Assembly: GCF_001421805.1 (NCBI RefSeq)
Contig: NZ_LMLC01000002.1
Coordinates: 186,001-250,000 of the forward strand
Length of the DNA: 64,000 bases
DNA from: Sphingomonas sp. Leaf34
Lineage (GTDB): Bacteria; Pseudomonadota; Alphaproteobacteria; Sphingomonadales; Sphingomonadaceae
Direction of reading: 5' to 3'
The notes beneath the pieces were generated by a model. It saw only the letters and a program-made list of their open reading frames with translations. It was not told where the DNA came from and ran no database searches. Shown here one piece after another: positions 48,281-58,837 of the stretch (its first letter is position 1; every line of letters starts with the position of its first letter). A program made the position numbers and the translations under genes.

Positions 48281-48783
48281 TCGTCATCGTCCCCATCATC
48301 ATCCGTGTCAGTCGGTTCTTCGGCAAGGTTCAGCGGCCGTGCTGGCTGAATCGTCGAGACCGCGTGCTTGTAAACGAGCTGCGCCATGCCTTCGCGCTGG
48401 AGCAGCATGCAGAACAGGTCGAAACCCGCGATCTGACCCTGCAGCATGACGCCGTTGATCAGGAACATCGTCACGCTGTCTTCGGACTTCCGCACCGCGT
48501 TCAGGAAGATGTCCTGCAGCAACGGATGTTTCTTCTGCGTCTCGCCAACCGTCTCGACGATGCCCGAGATATCCATCGGTCCAGCGGGCATGATTGTCGA
48601 GATCGCATGCTTGTAGATCAATTGGGACTGGCCATCGCGGCGCAGCAGGACGGAAAAATTATCGAACCAAGTGACGATACCCTGTAGCTTCACGCCCTTG
48701 ACGAGAAACATCGTGACAGGTGTCTTGGAGCGGCGAAGTGCGTTCAGGAATACGTCCTGGAGCGAGCCTGCTTTTTCGGCCAA
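48277..48783 (-). CDS. hfq: Hfq with two fused Sm domains
   Basis: The 168-residue RNA chaperone holds two full Hfq units (about 1-70 and 84-150) and an acidic tail ([10 protein letters not shown]). Each unit has SLQD/LLQD, NALRR/NAVRK, F-L-V/I-x-G-V-x-LQG, and the closing YKHAISTI or YKHAVSTI. Proximal-face residues Gln, Asp, Phe, Lys and His are kept in both. Unit 2 has Met113 where unit 1 has Lys32 (distal face) and a weaker rim (RKSE versus RRSK). Three copies would give a pseudo-hexamer. The TTG at 48783 is preferred: AAAGGG lies 8 nt upstream and the N-terminus [10 protein letters not shown] matches E. coli Hfq; the longer frame is rejected. A double Hfq is, to my knowledge, reported for Novosphingobium. 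Confidence 0.93.
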   Translation of the reverse strand: MAEKAGSLQDVFLNALRRSKTPVTMFLVKGVKLQGIVTWFDNFSVLLRRDGQSQLIYKHAISTIMPAGPMDISGIVETVGETQKKHPLLQDIFLNAVRKSEDSVTMFLINGVMLQGQIAGFDLFCMLLQREGMAQLVYKHAVSTIQPARPLNLAEEPTDTDDDGDDDD

Positions 48784-48889
48784 TGGGGTAACCCTTTGTT
48801 TTTGGCGAGACTTTGCTCGCAAGGCGCCGTTTCCCGGCGTCGGAGATGCGCCCGATTACCGGGCACAGACAGTGATCTATGATCGCCAC

Positions 48890-48909
48890 CCCCCTACGTC
48901 CAGAGGGGG
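48890..48909. other. Hairpin in the ntrX-hfq spacer
   Basis: CCCCC (48890-48894) and GGGGG (48905-48909) can pair across a 10-nt loop, 17 nt beyond the ntrX stop. It has no T-run, so it may be a weak terminator or a processing site. The 142-bp spacer lacks a gene and presumably contains an hfq promoter. Confidence 0.35.
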
Positions 48910-48925
48910 ACGAAAATGCGGCATG

Positions 48926-50302
48926 CTATTCGTCGCGCGTTTCGGTGATACCGAGCAGCTTCAATTTGCGGTGCAGCGCCGAGCGCTCCATGCCGATGAA
49001 GCTGGCGGTGCGCGAGATATTGCCCGAAAATCGTCGGATCTGGACGCGGAGATATTCGCGCTCGAACGTCTCGCGTGCTTCGCGCAATGGAGATCCCATG
49101 ATAGCGGTGCCACCAGCCGCGCCCATTTCGCCTTGGTCGCCGAGTACTTCAGCGGGAAGCAGATCGAGATCGATGCGGCCGATCCGGTCGCCGGGCGCGA
49201 GGATGATCGTGCGCTCGACGACGTTGCGGAGCTGGCGGACGTTGCCCGGCCAATCATAGGATTGCAGCGCAACCATCGCATCCGGCGCGATCTCCGGAGT
49301 CGGCACGCGCCGCTCGGATGCATAATGCGCGATGAAGTGCTGGACGAGCGCCGGTATGTCCTCGCGGCGATCCGACAAGGGCGGGATCGTGACGGGCACG
49401 ACGTTGAGGCGATAATACAGGTCTTCGCGAAAGCGTCCTTCGGCGATTTCGAAAACGAGGTCGCGGGCCGTCGCCGAGACGACACGGACGTCGACCTTAA
49501 CGACCCGCGTGCCGCCGACGCGCGTGAAACTCTGGTCGGTCAGCGCACGGAGGATCCGGGCCTGCGTGGTGATCGGCATGTCGGCGATCTCGTCGAGAAA
49601 CAACGTCCCGCCATGCGCCTGCTCGAACAAACCGGGACGAACGAGATCGCCCGCTTCCTCGACGCCGAACAGTTCCTCGTCAACGCGCTCCGGAGTCATC
49701 CGCGCGGCACTGACGATGATGAACGGCGCGTCGGTGCGCAGGCTCCAACCGTGGAGCAGACGCGCGGCGACCTCCTTGCCGACCCCCGCGCCGCCCATGA
49801 TGAGCACGCGGCTGCCGGTCGCGGCAACCCGTTTCAGCGTGGCGCGGACGCCGTTGATCGATCCCGAGCTGCCCGTCAGATCGGTCTCGCGACCGACCGT
49901 CGCGCGGAGCGAAGCGACCTCACGCCGCAGCCGCTCGGTTTCGGTCGCGCGCGCGACCATAAGCAACAGGCGCTCGGCCTCGAACGGCTTTTCGATGAAG
50001 TCGGAGGCGCCGCGGCGGATCGCGGCGACCGCGGTGTCGAGATTGCCGTGGCCCGAGATCACCAGCACCGGGATCGACGGATCGCGGCGCTTGATCTCGT
50101 CGAGCAATTCGAGCCCGTCGAGCCGCGAGCCCTGCAGCCACACGTCGAGCAAGACCAGCGATGGTCGCCGGGCGGCAATCGCCTCCAGCGCGGAATCGCT
50201 GTCGCCAGCGTCGCGCGTGGCATAGCCTTCGTCCTCCAGGACGCCGGCGACCAGTTCGCGAATGTCACGTTCGTCATCCACGACGAGAATATCGAGCGCC
50301 AT
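48926..50302 (-). CDS. ntrX: Response regulator NtrX (no GAFTGA loop)
   Basis: The 458-residue regulator has a receiver domain (phospho-acceptor Asp53 in LLDVW) and an AAA+ domain with Walker A GGAGVGKE and Walker B GGTLFLDEIADMP. A Fis-type helix-turn-helix lies at the C-terminus (NISRTASFIGMERSALHRKLK). In place of the GAFTGA loop that contacts sigma-54 it has ELFGVEEAGDLVRPGLFEQ. It is therefore unlikely to activate sigma-54, as known for other alphaproteobacterial NtrX. The ATG at 50302 is 4 nt from the ntrY stop. Confidence 0.93.
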   Translation of the reverse strand: MALDILVVDDERDIRELVAGVLEDEGYATRDAGDSDSALEAIAARRPSLVLLDVWLQGSRLDGLELLDEIKRRDPSIPVLVISGHGNLDTAVAAIRRGASDFIEKPFEAERLLLMVARATETERLRREVASLRATVGRETDLTGSSGSINGVRATLKRVAATGSRVLIMGGAGVGKEVAARLLHGWSLRTDAPFIIVSAARMTPERVDEELFGVEEAGDLVRPGLFEQAHGGTLFLDEIADMPITTQARILRALTDQSFTRVGGTRVVKVDVRVVSATARDLVFEIAEGRFREDLYYRLNVVPVTIPPLSDRREDIPALVQHFIAHYASERRVPTPEIAPDAMVALQSYDWPGNVRQLRNVVERTIILAPGDRIGRIDLDLLPAEVLGDQGEMGAAGGTAIMGSPLREARETFEREYLRVQIRRFSGNISRTASFIGMERSALHRKLKLLGITETRDE

Positions 50303-50306
50303 CAAA

Positions 50307-52577
50307 TCATGTCCGGTTGCGAGTCATGGTGGCGAGTTGGCCGTCCCCTGCCCCCTCGGGTAGCGGCCCTCGTGCGTCGAGCCCGCCTTGATCGAGGCCC
50401 CCCTGGTCGAGCGCCGTCAGCGCCCTGGTATCGAAAATCATGGTGACGCACGTGCCGCCACCCGGTCGGTCGGAGAATCCGATCGTCCCGCAATGTTCCT
50501 CGATGATCTTTTTGACGATAGCAAGCCCGAGGCCCGTGCCACGCGCGCGCGTGGTGACATAGGGCTCCATGATCCGGTCGCGGTCGGCAGGCAGGCCGAT
50601 CCCCGTGTCCGCCAGCGTTATCGTCACGCTGCGGCCCGGCTCCTGGCTTAACGTCATCGTCACCGCCCCGCCGGGTTCACCCGTCGCTTCAATGGCTTCG
50701 ACGGCGTTCTTCACGAGGTTCGTCAGCGCCTGCCCGATCTGGCGACGATCGCACACCAGCGTCAGCCCGGGATCGTCGTTGACGAGATGGAAGCCGATTG
50801 CGGGATGCGCCACCTCGTGCAGGAAAAGCGCCTGACGGGCCGCATCGACCAGCGATTCGTCGCGGAAGACGGGTTTGGGCATGCGCGCGAACGACGAGAA
50901 TTCGTCGACCATCCGGCGCAGATCGCCGACCTGGCGGATGATCGTGTCGGTCAGCCGCGAGAACGTGCCGTCCTGCATCTCGGCCTTGGCGCCGTACCGG
51001 CGCTGCAGACGTTCGGCGGCAAGCTGGATCGGGGTCAACGGGTTCTTGATCTCGTGCGCGATCCGCCGCGCGACGTCGGACCAAGCCGCGCGACGCTGAT
51101 CGAGCAGCTGTTGCGTGATATCGTCGAAGGTCAGAATCGGGCCCGTCGCGGCGCGCGCGATCCGTACCGCCAACGTGCGGACGTCGCCGCTCTGGCCGAC
51201 CTCGACGATCGCCTCGCGGTCGCCGCCATCGAGCATCGCGTCGAGTTCGGGCGCGACATCGACCAGCCGCCGGCCCACTAGGCCACCGGCGCCGGTGCCG
51301 AGCAACGTCGTCGCAGAATCGTTCGCGATCGTAATCGTCCGCTCGCGCCCGGTCGCGACGACGCCCGCGGAGACGCCCGCCATCACCGCCTCGATCAGCG
51401 CGCGACGGTTTTCGAGCTGACCGTTCGCGGTGACGAGCTCGGTGTTCTGCGCCTCGAGCTGCCCGGTCATCTGGTTGAACGCATTGGCAAGCGTGCCGAC
51501 CTCGTCACGGCTGCGCGGATCGGGGACGCGGGCGGTCAAATCGCCACTCGCGACCCGGCGCGCGGCGTCGACGAGCTCGCCGACCGGCCGTACGAGACGA
51601 TCCGCCACGGCCAGCGCGATCCACACCGCAAAACCAACGATGAGCAGCGAGATCAGCAACAGCGCGGCGTTGAACCGCAGTTGCAAGCTGCGCGAGCGGG
51701 CGAGCAGCGACCGGTAGCTCTTCAGCACGTCGTTGGCGCGCACGGTCTGGCTTGAGAGCAGCTTGGTGTCCTCGACGCGACCCGCGTACAGAAACAGCTC
51801 GTCGGACCCCGGCATCAGCGTGATCGTCTGGATCCGGTCGCCGGTCACCGCGACGACCGATGGCTTGCCGGCACGGAGTTGGGCGATCGATTGCGGCGTG
51901 ACCTGGCGGGCGAAATCGATCTTGTAGGGATCGACCACCGCAAAGGTCTGGATTTCGTTCTGCGGCGTGACCTTGAACAACGCGGCTTCCGACAGGCTGC
52001 GATAATAGACTTGCTGCAGGAAATAGCCCGAGAAATCGGGGCTTTGGAGCGACTTCGCCTCGAGATAGCCGGACATGTCCGCAGCCATCGTCACGGTCGC
52101 TTCCTCCCAGCGGCTAAGCTGGCGCGCATAGGAGGATTGCGCGAGCGCGGTCGCATTCTCGAGCATCCCGCGCGCCTGGTCCGAATACCAGAACTGGACA
52201 CCATATTGGAACAGCAACGACGCAAAGATCGTCACCAGCAGCATCGGCACCGCGGCGACGATCGAAAACAGCGCGACGAGGCGCACGTGGAGCCGTCCGC
52301 CCCCACCGACCGGCGAACGCGCCGCACGCCGCATCGCCACGCGCCGCCCGAGCAGCATGAGCAGTGCTATCCCCGGCACGAGATTGGCGACGAGCAGCAG
52401 CGCGACGAGCGGTGGCGCGAGCACACGCTGTGGTGCGTCGGATCCGGTGATGACGAAATAGCTGGTCGCCGCGATCGCGATCGCGATCCCGAGCACCAAA
52501 GCCTCGACCGCAGGCGTCACCGCGAACCGGGGCGCGGGCTCGTCATTGTCCAATGGTAGCGTCGCGGAAGCGATCAT
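50307..52577 (-). CDS. ntrY: Sensor histidine kinase NtrY
   Basis: The 756-residue membrane kinase has three or four N-terminal hydrophobic helices (about 28-115 and 315-340) around a periplasmic sensor region. A HAMP linker (PVGELVDAARRVASGDLTARV), a PAS domain (about 395-495) and HisKA follow; the phospho-acceptor His is in [21 protein letters not shown]. The ATPase domain has N, G1 and G2 boxes (NLVKNAVEAI, DTGIGLP, GTGLGLAIV). It is the NtrX partner. Confidence 0.94.
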   Translation of the reverse strand: MIASATLPLDNDEPAPRFAVTPAVEALVLGIAIAIAATSYFVITGSDAPQRVLAPPLVALLLVANLVPGIALLMLLGRRVAMRRAARSPVGGGGRLHVRLVALFSIVAAVPMLLVTIFASLLFQYGVQFWYSDQARGMLENATALAQSSYARQLSRWEEATVTMAADMSGYLEAKSLQSPDFSGYFLQQVYYRSLSEAALFKVTPQNEIQTFAVVDPYKIDFARQVTPQSIAQLRAGKPSVVAVTGDRIQTITLMPGSDELFLYAGRVEDTKLLSSQTVRANDVLKSYRSLLARSRSLQLRFNAALLLISLLIVGFAVWIALAVADRLVRPVGELVDAARRVASGDLTARVPDPRSRDEVGTLANAFNQMTGQLEAQNTELVTANGQLENRRALIEAVMAGVSAGVVATGRERTITIANDSATTLLGTGAGGLVGRRLVDVAPELDAMLDGGDREAIVEVGQSGDVRTLAVRIARAATGPILTFDDITQQLLDQRRAAWSDVARRIAHEIKNPLTPIQLAAERLQRRYGAKAEMQDGTFSRLTDTIIRQVGDLRRMVDEFSSFARMPKPVFRDESLVDAARQALFLHEVAHPAIGFHLVNDDPGLTLVCDRRQIGQALTNLVKNAVEAIEATGEPGGAVTMTLSQEPGRSVTITLADTGIGLPADRDRIMEPYVTTRARGTGLGLAIVKKIIEEHCGTIGFSDRPGGGTCVTMIFDTRALTALDQGGLDQGGLDARGPLPEGAGDGQLATMTRNRT

Positions 52578-52629
52578 CGTTGCCCCGATACAACGTCAAC
52601 CGTTGCCGGGAAACCACATAATGACAGAA

Positions 52630-54077
<1,448 letters not shown>

Positions 54078-54081
<4 letters not shown>

Positions 54082-55142
54082 GACGCGGCTCTGGGGAGCA
54101 ACAGGCGGAGCGCGGTCATCTCGGGATTTCCTTCGCGGGCGTATTGGACGATGCCACCCATGTCGCGCGTGAGCTTGTCGACCAGTGCGAGGCCGAGCCC
54201 CTGCCCTTCGCGACGGCCCGAGACGAACGGATCGAACAGATGGTCGGCGATGTCGGCGGGTGCGCCCGGGCCGTTGTCGAAAATGCAGATCTCGATCGGC
54301 AGCGGCAGCCGGGGCTTGCCCGGCGCCGAACTGACGGTGATCCCGTGGCGGTAGGCGGTGGTCATGACGATGCGCGGTTCGCGTTCGTTGCGAACCGCTT
54401 CGCGCGCATTCTTGAGAAGATTTATGACGATCTGGAGCAGCGCGTCGCGGTTGATCTGCGCGGGCGGGAGCGACGGATCGAAACGTTCCTCGATCGCGAT
54501 ACCGCGCGCGAATCCGGCCAGCGCGAGCCGGCGGGCATGGCCGAGCAACGGGTAGATGTTCTCGCTGGCGAGCGGCAGGGGCCGGGTGTCGCTGAAATCC
54601 TGCATCCGGTCGATCAATGCGGCGATGCGGTCGACCTCGGTTACGATCAGCGTGGTGAGTTCGCCCGCACCGAGCAATTGCGCCGCACCGCGGATGCCCG
54701 ACAAGGGGTTCTTGATCTCATGCGCCAGCATCGCCGCGGCGCCGACCGCGGCCCGTGCGCCGGCAGCGCGGTCTGCCGAATGGCCGAGGCGGCGCGAGGT
54801 CGCGGCGGAATGCAGCGTGATCGCGCGCCAGCCGGGATAATCGGCGATCTGGGTCTCGGCGAAATCGACGCGGATCTTGACGCCGCGCGCGGTCGCGATC
54901 TCCGTATCATAGACGGCCAGGCCATGCCCGTCGCGGTTGCGTGAATCATCGGGTGGCGGGATGATCGCGCCGAGCGGCTGCCCGATCATCAAGCGCTCGG
55001 AAAGGTTCAGCAACTGCTCGGCGAGCGCGTTGGCGTGCGCGACGCGGTGATCGGGATCGACGACGACGACCGCTACGGGCAGCGCCGCGAACAGCTCCGC
55101 AAAGCCCGGCCGTCCGCGTGGACTGGTGTCACGCTGCGGCAA
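54078..55142 (-). CDS. ntrB: Nitrogen sensor kinase NtrB
   Basis: The 354-residue soluble histidine kinase controls NtrC. An N-terminal PAS domain (about 15-100) is followed by a HisKA with [20 protein letters not shown] and an ATPase domain ([29 protein letters not shown]). GlnB (P-II) is the expected input. The start is a TTG at 55142 inside the dusB coding sequence (14-nt overlap); no ATG fits the N-terminus. Confidence 0.94.
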
Positions 55143-56127
55143 GATCGCGCCAGGGAGCGTAGAACTCGGCCAGCATCGCCTTGACCTGCCTGGGGTCGGG
55201 CACCTGGTTCACCTTGTTGCGGAACTCGGCCGAACCCGGCAGCCCCTTGGTGTACCAGCCGATATGTTTCCGCGCCATGTTGACGCCGGTCTCGATGCCA
55301 TAATGTTCGAGCATCGCCTCGTAATGCCCGGCGATCGCGTCATATTGTTCCGTGATCGACGGGTCTTCGATGCGGCGGCCAGTGGCGAACCATTCCATCA
55401 CCTGGCCGAGCACCCACGGGCGGCCATAGCTGCCGCGGCCGATCATCAGGCCGTCGGCGCCCGACTGGTCCATCGCCGCTTCGGCATCCTCGATCGTGCA
55501 GATATCGCCGTTGACGATCACGGGCACGCTCACCGCGTCCTTGACCGTGCGGACGAAGCCCCAGTCCGCGCTGCCCTTGTACATCTGGTTGCGCGTGCGA
55601 CCGTGGACGGTGATCAGCTTGATTCCGAGGTCTTCGGCGATCCGCGCGAGATCCGGGGCGTTGAGGCTGTCGTGGCACCAGCCCATCCGCATTTTCAGCG
55701 TCACGGGGACGTCGACCGCCTTGACGGTCGCCTCAATGATGGCGCTGGCGAGCTTGGTGTCGCGCATCAGCGCCGAGCCCGCATCGCCGTTGACGACCTT
55801 GCGCACCGGACAGCCCATATTGATGTCGATGATCGCCGCGCCGCGATCCTGACTGAGCTTGGCCGCCTCGCCCATTTCGTACGGCGTGCAGCCGATAAGC
55901 TGCATCGACACCGGCTCCTCGAGCCGATCCCACGCGGCCTTCTGCAGCGACTGGCGTGTCTCGCGGATCGCCGCCTGGCTCGCGACCATCTCGGTGACGT
56001 TGAGGCCCGAGCCATAGCGTCGCACCAGCGTGCGGAACGGCATGTCGGTGACGCCGGTCATCGGCGCGAGCACGACGGGACTTTCGATCCGGACGGGACC
56101 GATCTGGATAGGGGTCAAGTTACGCAT
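55129..56127 (-). CDS. dusB: tRNA-dihydrouridine synthase B
   Basis: The 332-residue FMN enzyme reduces uridines in tRNA. Family marks are [43 protein letters not shown] with the catalytic Cys, [18 protein letters not shown] and [18 protein letters not shown]. It heads the dusB-ntrB-ntrC-ntrY-ntrX cluster, a typical alphaproteobacterial arrangement. Confidence 0.96.
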   Translation of the reverse strand: MRNLTPIQIGPVRIESPVVLAPMTGVTDMPFRTLVRRYGSGLNVTEMVASQAAIRETRQSLQKAAWDRLEEPVSMQLIGCTPYEMGEAAKLSQDRGAAIIDINMGCPVRKVVNGDAGSALMRDTKLASAIIEATVKAVDVPVTLKMRMGWCHDSLNAPDLARIAEDLGIKLITVHGRTRNQMYKGSADWGFVRTVKDAVSVPVIVNGDICTIEDAEAAMDQSGADGLMIGRGSYGRPWVLGQVMEWFATGRRIEDPSITEQYDAIAGHYEAMLEHYGIETGVNMARKHIGWYTKGLPGSAEFRNKVNQVPDPRQVKAMLAEFYAPWRDLAAA

Positions 56128-56218
56128 GGATGTGCCTGAAAAAGAGGCAACGCCCTACCCTGTCCTGCGGTTTGCCGCAAGACTGGCGAGTATCGGGACG
56201 AACCGCTAGGGCGCGGGG

Positions 56219-57382
56219 ATGGCACATGGACAGCGTATCGTCGCGATCATCGTCGCCGCGGGAACCGGCGTGCGCGCCGGGGGCGCGGTTCCCAAGCAAT
56301 ATGCACGCATCGGCGGACGACCGATGATCGCCTATTCGTATGACGCATTCGCCGCGCATCCGGCGATCGTCGAGACGATCGTCGTGGTGGCCGACGGACA
56401 GCAGGACATGGCGGTCGACGCACTCGGGGGCGATGCGACGATCGTCGTCGGCGGTGCGACGCGGCGCGAGTCGGTCGCAAACGGCGTCGCAGCGGTCGGC
56501 GCGGCGACGCATGTGCTGATCCACGATGCGGCGCGCCCGTTCCTGTCTGCCGCGGTCATCGATTCGCTCGTCGTCGCCCTGAAGACCAGGGATGCGGCCA
56601 TCCCCGTTCTCCCGGTGACCGATACGCTCGCGCGCGGCAGCGTCCTGCTCGGCGACATCGTGCCGCGCGCGGACCTCAACCGCGTCCAGACTCCCCAGGC
56701 TTTCGCGGTCGAGGGGCTGCGCGCCGCCCATGCCGTCTGGCCCGCGGACGAAGAGGCGACCGACGACGCGCAGATGGTGCGACGGCTTGGCGTCGGCGTC
56801 GCGTTGGTGCAGGGCTCGGCGATGCTCGAGAAAGTCACCCACCCCGAAGATTTCGCGGCCGCCGAAGCGCGCGTCGCCGCCAAGACCTCGTACGAGACCC
56901 GCACCGCGATGGGCTTCGACGTCCACCGGCTCGAAACCGGCGAAGAGCTCTGGCTCGGCGGCGTCCTGATCCCGCACGACAAGGGGCTGTCGGGGCATAG
57001 CGATGCGGACGTCGCGCTCCACGCGCTGACCGACGCGCTGCTCGGCACGATCGCGGCGGGCGATATCGGCACGCATTTCCCGCCGAGCGACCCGCAGTGG
57101 AAGGGGGCAGACTCCGCGCAGTTCCTCCAGCACGCCGCCAAGCTGATCGCCGACAAGCATGGCCGAATCGATTTCGTCGACCTCACGATCATGTGCGAGG
57201 CGCCCAAGATCGGCCCGCACCGCGCGGCGATGACCGCGCGGATCGCCGATCTGCTCGGGCTCACGCTCGACCGTGTCAGCGTCAAGGCGACGACCACCGA
57301 GCGGCTCGGCTTCACGGGCCGCGGCGAGGGAATCGCGGCGCAAGCAGTCGCGACCGTCCGCGTTCCCGGTGCGCCCGCATGA
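56219..57382 (+). CDS. ispDF: Bifunctional IspD/IspF (MEP pathway)
   Basis: The 387-residue protein fuses two steps of isoprenoid precursor synthesis. The N-terminal IspD (about 6-225) has AIIVAAGTGVRAGGAVPKQY and LIHDAARPFLS. The C-terminal IspF (about 229-385) has AMGFDVHRLE, GHSDADVALHALTDALLG with metal ligands, GDIGTHFPPSDPQW and TTTERLGFTGRGEGIAAQA. The fusion is well known in alphaproteobacteria. It overlaps the next gene by 4 nt. Confidence 0.97.
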   Translation: MAHGQRIVAIIVAAGTGVRAGGAVPKQYARIGGRPMIAYSYDAFAAHPAIVETIVVVADGQQDMAVDALGGDATIVVGGATRRESVANGVAAVGAATHVLIHDAARPFLSAAVIDSLVVALKTRDAAIPVLPVTDTLARGSVLLGDIVPRADLNRVQTPQAFAVEGLRAAHAVWPADEEATDDAQMVRRLGVGVALVQGSAMLEKVTHPEDFAAAEARVAAKTSYETRTAMGFDVHRLETGEELWLGGVLIPHDKGLSGHSDADVALHALTDALLGTIAAGDIGTHFPPSDPQWKGADSAQFLQHAAKLIADKHGRIDFVDLTIMCEAPKIGPHRAAMTARIADLLGLTLDRVSVKATTTERLGFTGRGEGIAAQAVATVRVPGAPA

Positions 57383-57903
57383 AGATCATCGCCGCACTCG
57401 TCGCGACAGCGCTTCTCGCGAGCCCGGCGGTGGCGCAACCGCGTTGCCTGACCGGCGCGGAGGCCGAATCGCTGACGCTGGTCGCGATGCCCGACATTCT
57501 CCGCGAGACAGGACGCGTCTGTGCGGCGCAGTTACCCGCGGCCAGCCTGATCCGGCGCCAGTCGAGCACGCTGATCGGACGGTACGAGACCGAAGCCGAG
57601 CGCGCATGGCCGGCGGCGCGCGCGGCGATCGTCAAGCTGAGCGACCCGGCGGTCGACGCGTTGCTCGATTCGGACTTCGCCCGCCCCCTGCTGACGACGT
57701 TGCTTGTGCCGCAGATCGTCGGGCGGATCGCGCTGCGCGATTGCGCGACGATCGACCGTCTCGTCGCGCTGCTCGACCCGCTGCCCCCGCGCAATACCGC
57801 CGGCATCGTCGTCGAGACGCTGCGCTACCTCAAATCGCAAAAGACGCGTGGGGGTGCTATCTCGGTCGCTTCGCTGCCCCTGTGCCCGGTGGAGACTCGC
57901 TGA
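57379..57903 (+). CDS. Secreted hypothetical protein, four cysteines
   Basis: The 174-residue product starts MKIIAALVATALLASPAVAQ, a clear signal peptide. The mature part has four cysteines (Cys23, Cys48, Cys122, Cys169), compatible with two disulfides in the periplasm, and is mainly helical by sequence. I recognise no domain. The start is fixed by a 4-nt overlap with ispDF, and the stop overlaps cinA by 1 nt. The three genes are therefore co-translated, but the relation of this protein to isoprenoid or NAD repair functions is unknown. Confidence 0.85.
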   Translation: MKIIAALVATALLASPAVAQPRCLTGAEAESLTLVAMPDILRETGRVCAAQLPAASLIRRQSSTLIGRYETEAERAWPAARAAIVKLSDPAVDALLDSDFARPLLTTLLVPQIVGRIALRDCATIDRLVALLDPLPPRNTAGIVVETLRYLKSQKTRGGAISVASLPLCPVETR

Positions 57904-58418
57904 TGGATACCATCCTTCCCGCCGAACTGGTCGACGCCGCGCGGAAAGTCATCGAACAGAACCGGGCGATCGGGCGCCGCGTCGCGGTTGCCGAAAGCTG
58001 CACCGGCGGGCTGGTCGCCGCGGCGCTGACCGAGATCCCCGGCTCGTCGGATGTGTTCGAGGTCGGCTTCGTCACCTATTCGAACGCCGCGAAGCTCGGC
58101 GTACTCAAGATCAGCTCGGATGTGCTGGAGACATTCGGCGCAGTGTCGATCGCGGTCGCCTGGAGCATGGCGCAGGCCGCACTCAAGCAATCGGGCGCGG
58201 ACATCGCCGTCGCGATCACCGGCGTTGCCGGTCCGGGTGGCGGATCGCTCAAGAAGCCGGTCGGTACGGTCGTGTTCGGCCGCGCGGAAAAGGGCGGCGA
58301 TCCGTCCGACGTCCATGCCGACCGCAAAGACTTTGGCGATCTGGGACGCGGCGGAATCCGGCTTCAGGCGGCGTTGTGGGCGCTCGAACTCTTGCTGCCC
58401 GACGCGTCGGCGCCGTAA
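57903..58418 (+). CDS. CinA-family protein (nicotinamide-nucleotide amidase, PncC)
   Basis: The 171-residue product is only the CinA C-terminal domain. AVAESCTGGLVAAALTEIPGSS holds the catalytic Ser-Cys-Thr-Gly-Gly site, and ITGVAGPGGGSLKKPVGTV completes it. It deamidates NMN in the pyridine nucleotide cycle (family knowledge). Its final 55 nt lie over the 3' end of the opposite gene. Confidence 0.93.
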   Translation: MDTILPAELVDAARKVIEQNRAIGRRVAVAESCTGGLVAAALTEIPGSSDVFEVGFVTYSNAAKLGVLKISSDVLETFGAVSIAVAWSMAQAALKQSGADIAVAITGVAGPGGGSLKKPVGTVVFGRAEKGGDPSDVHADRKDFGDLGRGGIRLQAALWALELLLPDASAP

Positions 58419-58837
58419 AGTTCGGCGGCGCGCGTTTCGAACGCGCCGATCATCTTGCGCAGTGCGGCACCAAAGACCTGCCCGGCGATCATCTCGAACA
58501 TCCGGTTCTTGAACGCGAAGTCGACGGTGAAATCGACCGCGCAGCCCTGCGGCTCGGGCCGGAAATGCCACTCGTTGCGCAGATACTTGAGCGGACCGTC
58601 GACATAATCGACGGTGAGTTCGCTCGGCCGGACCTTCTCGACGCGCGAGGTGAACGTCTCGCGCAGGCCCTTGAAGCCGACGATCATATCCGCAAGCGTC
58701 TCGGTCTCGCTGTTCGAGCGCACCCGCATCGCGCTGACCCAGGGCAGGAACTCGGCGTAGCGGCCGACATCGGCAACCAGGTCGAACATCTGCTCAGGCG
58801 TGTACGGCAAATGACGCGTTTCCGAATGCTTGGGCAT
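58364..58837 (-). CDS. COQ10/RatA-type START-domain protein
   Basis: The 157-residue product has the polyketide-cyclase/START fold: HSETRHLPYTPEQMFDLVADVGRYAEFLPW, then VDGPLKYLRNEWHFRP and FAFKNRMFEMIAGQVFGAALRKMI. Members bind ubiquinone (COQ10) or were called RatA; a COQ10-like role is more likely in an alphaproteobacterium with ubiquinone. The last 17 residues are low-complexity and encoded within the cinA overlap. Its start overlaps the lipA stop by one base. Confidence 0.91.
   Translation of the reverse strand: MPKHSETRHLPYTPEQMFDLVADVGRYAEFLPWVSAMRVRSNSETETLADMIVGFKGLRETFTSRVEKVRPSELTVDYVDGPLKYLRNEWHFRPEPQGCAVDFTVDFAFKNRMFEMIAGQVFGAALRKMIGAFETRAAELYGADASGSKSSSAHNAA

Noticed and set aside
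48671..50446. Long plus-strand frame opposite ntrX
   Set aside because: High GC leaves long open antisense frames. The minus strand encodes unmistakable NtrX; similar shadows lie opposite ntrC, glgX, treZ and malQ.
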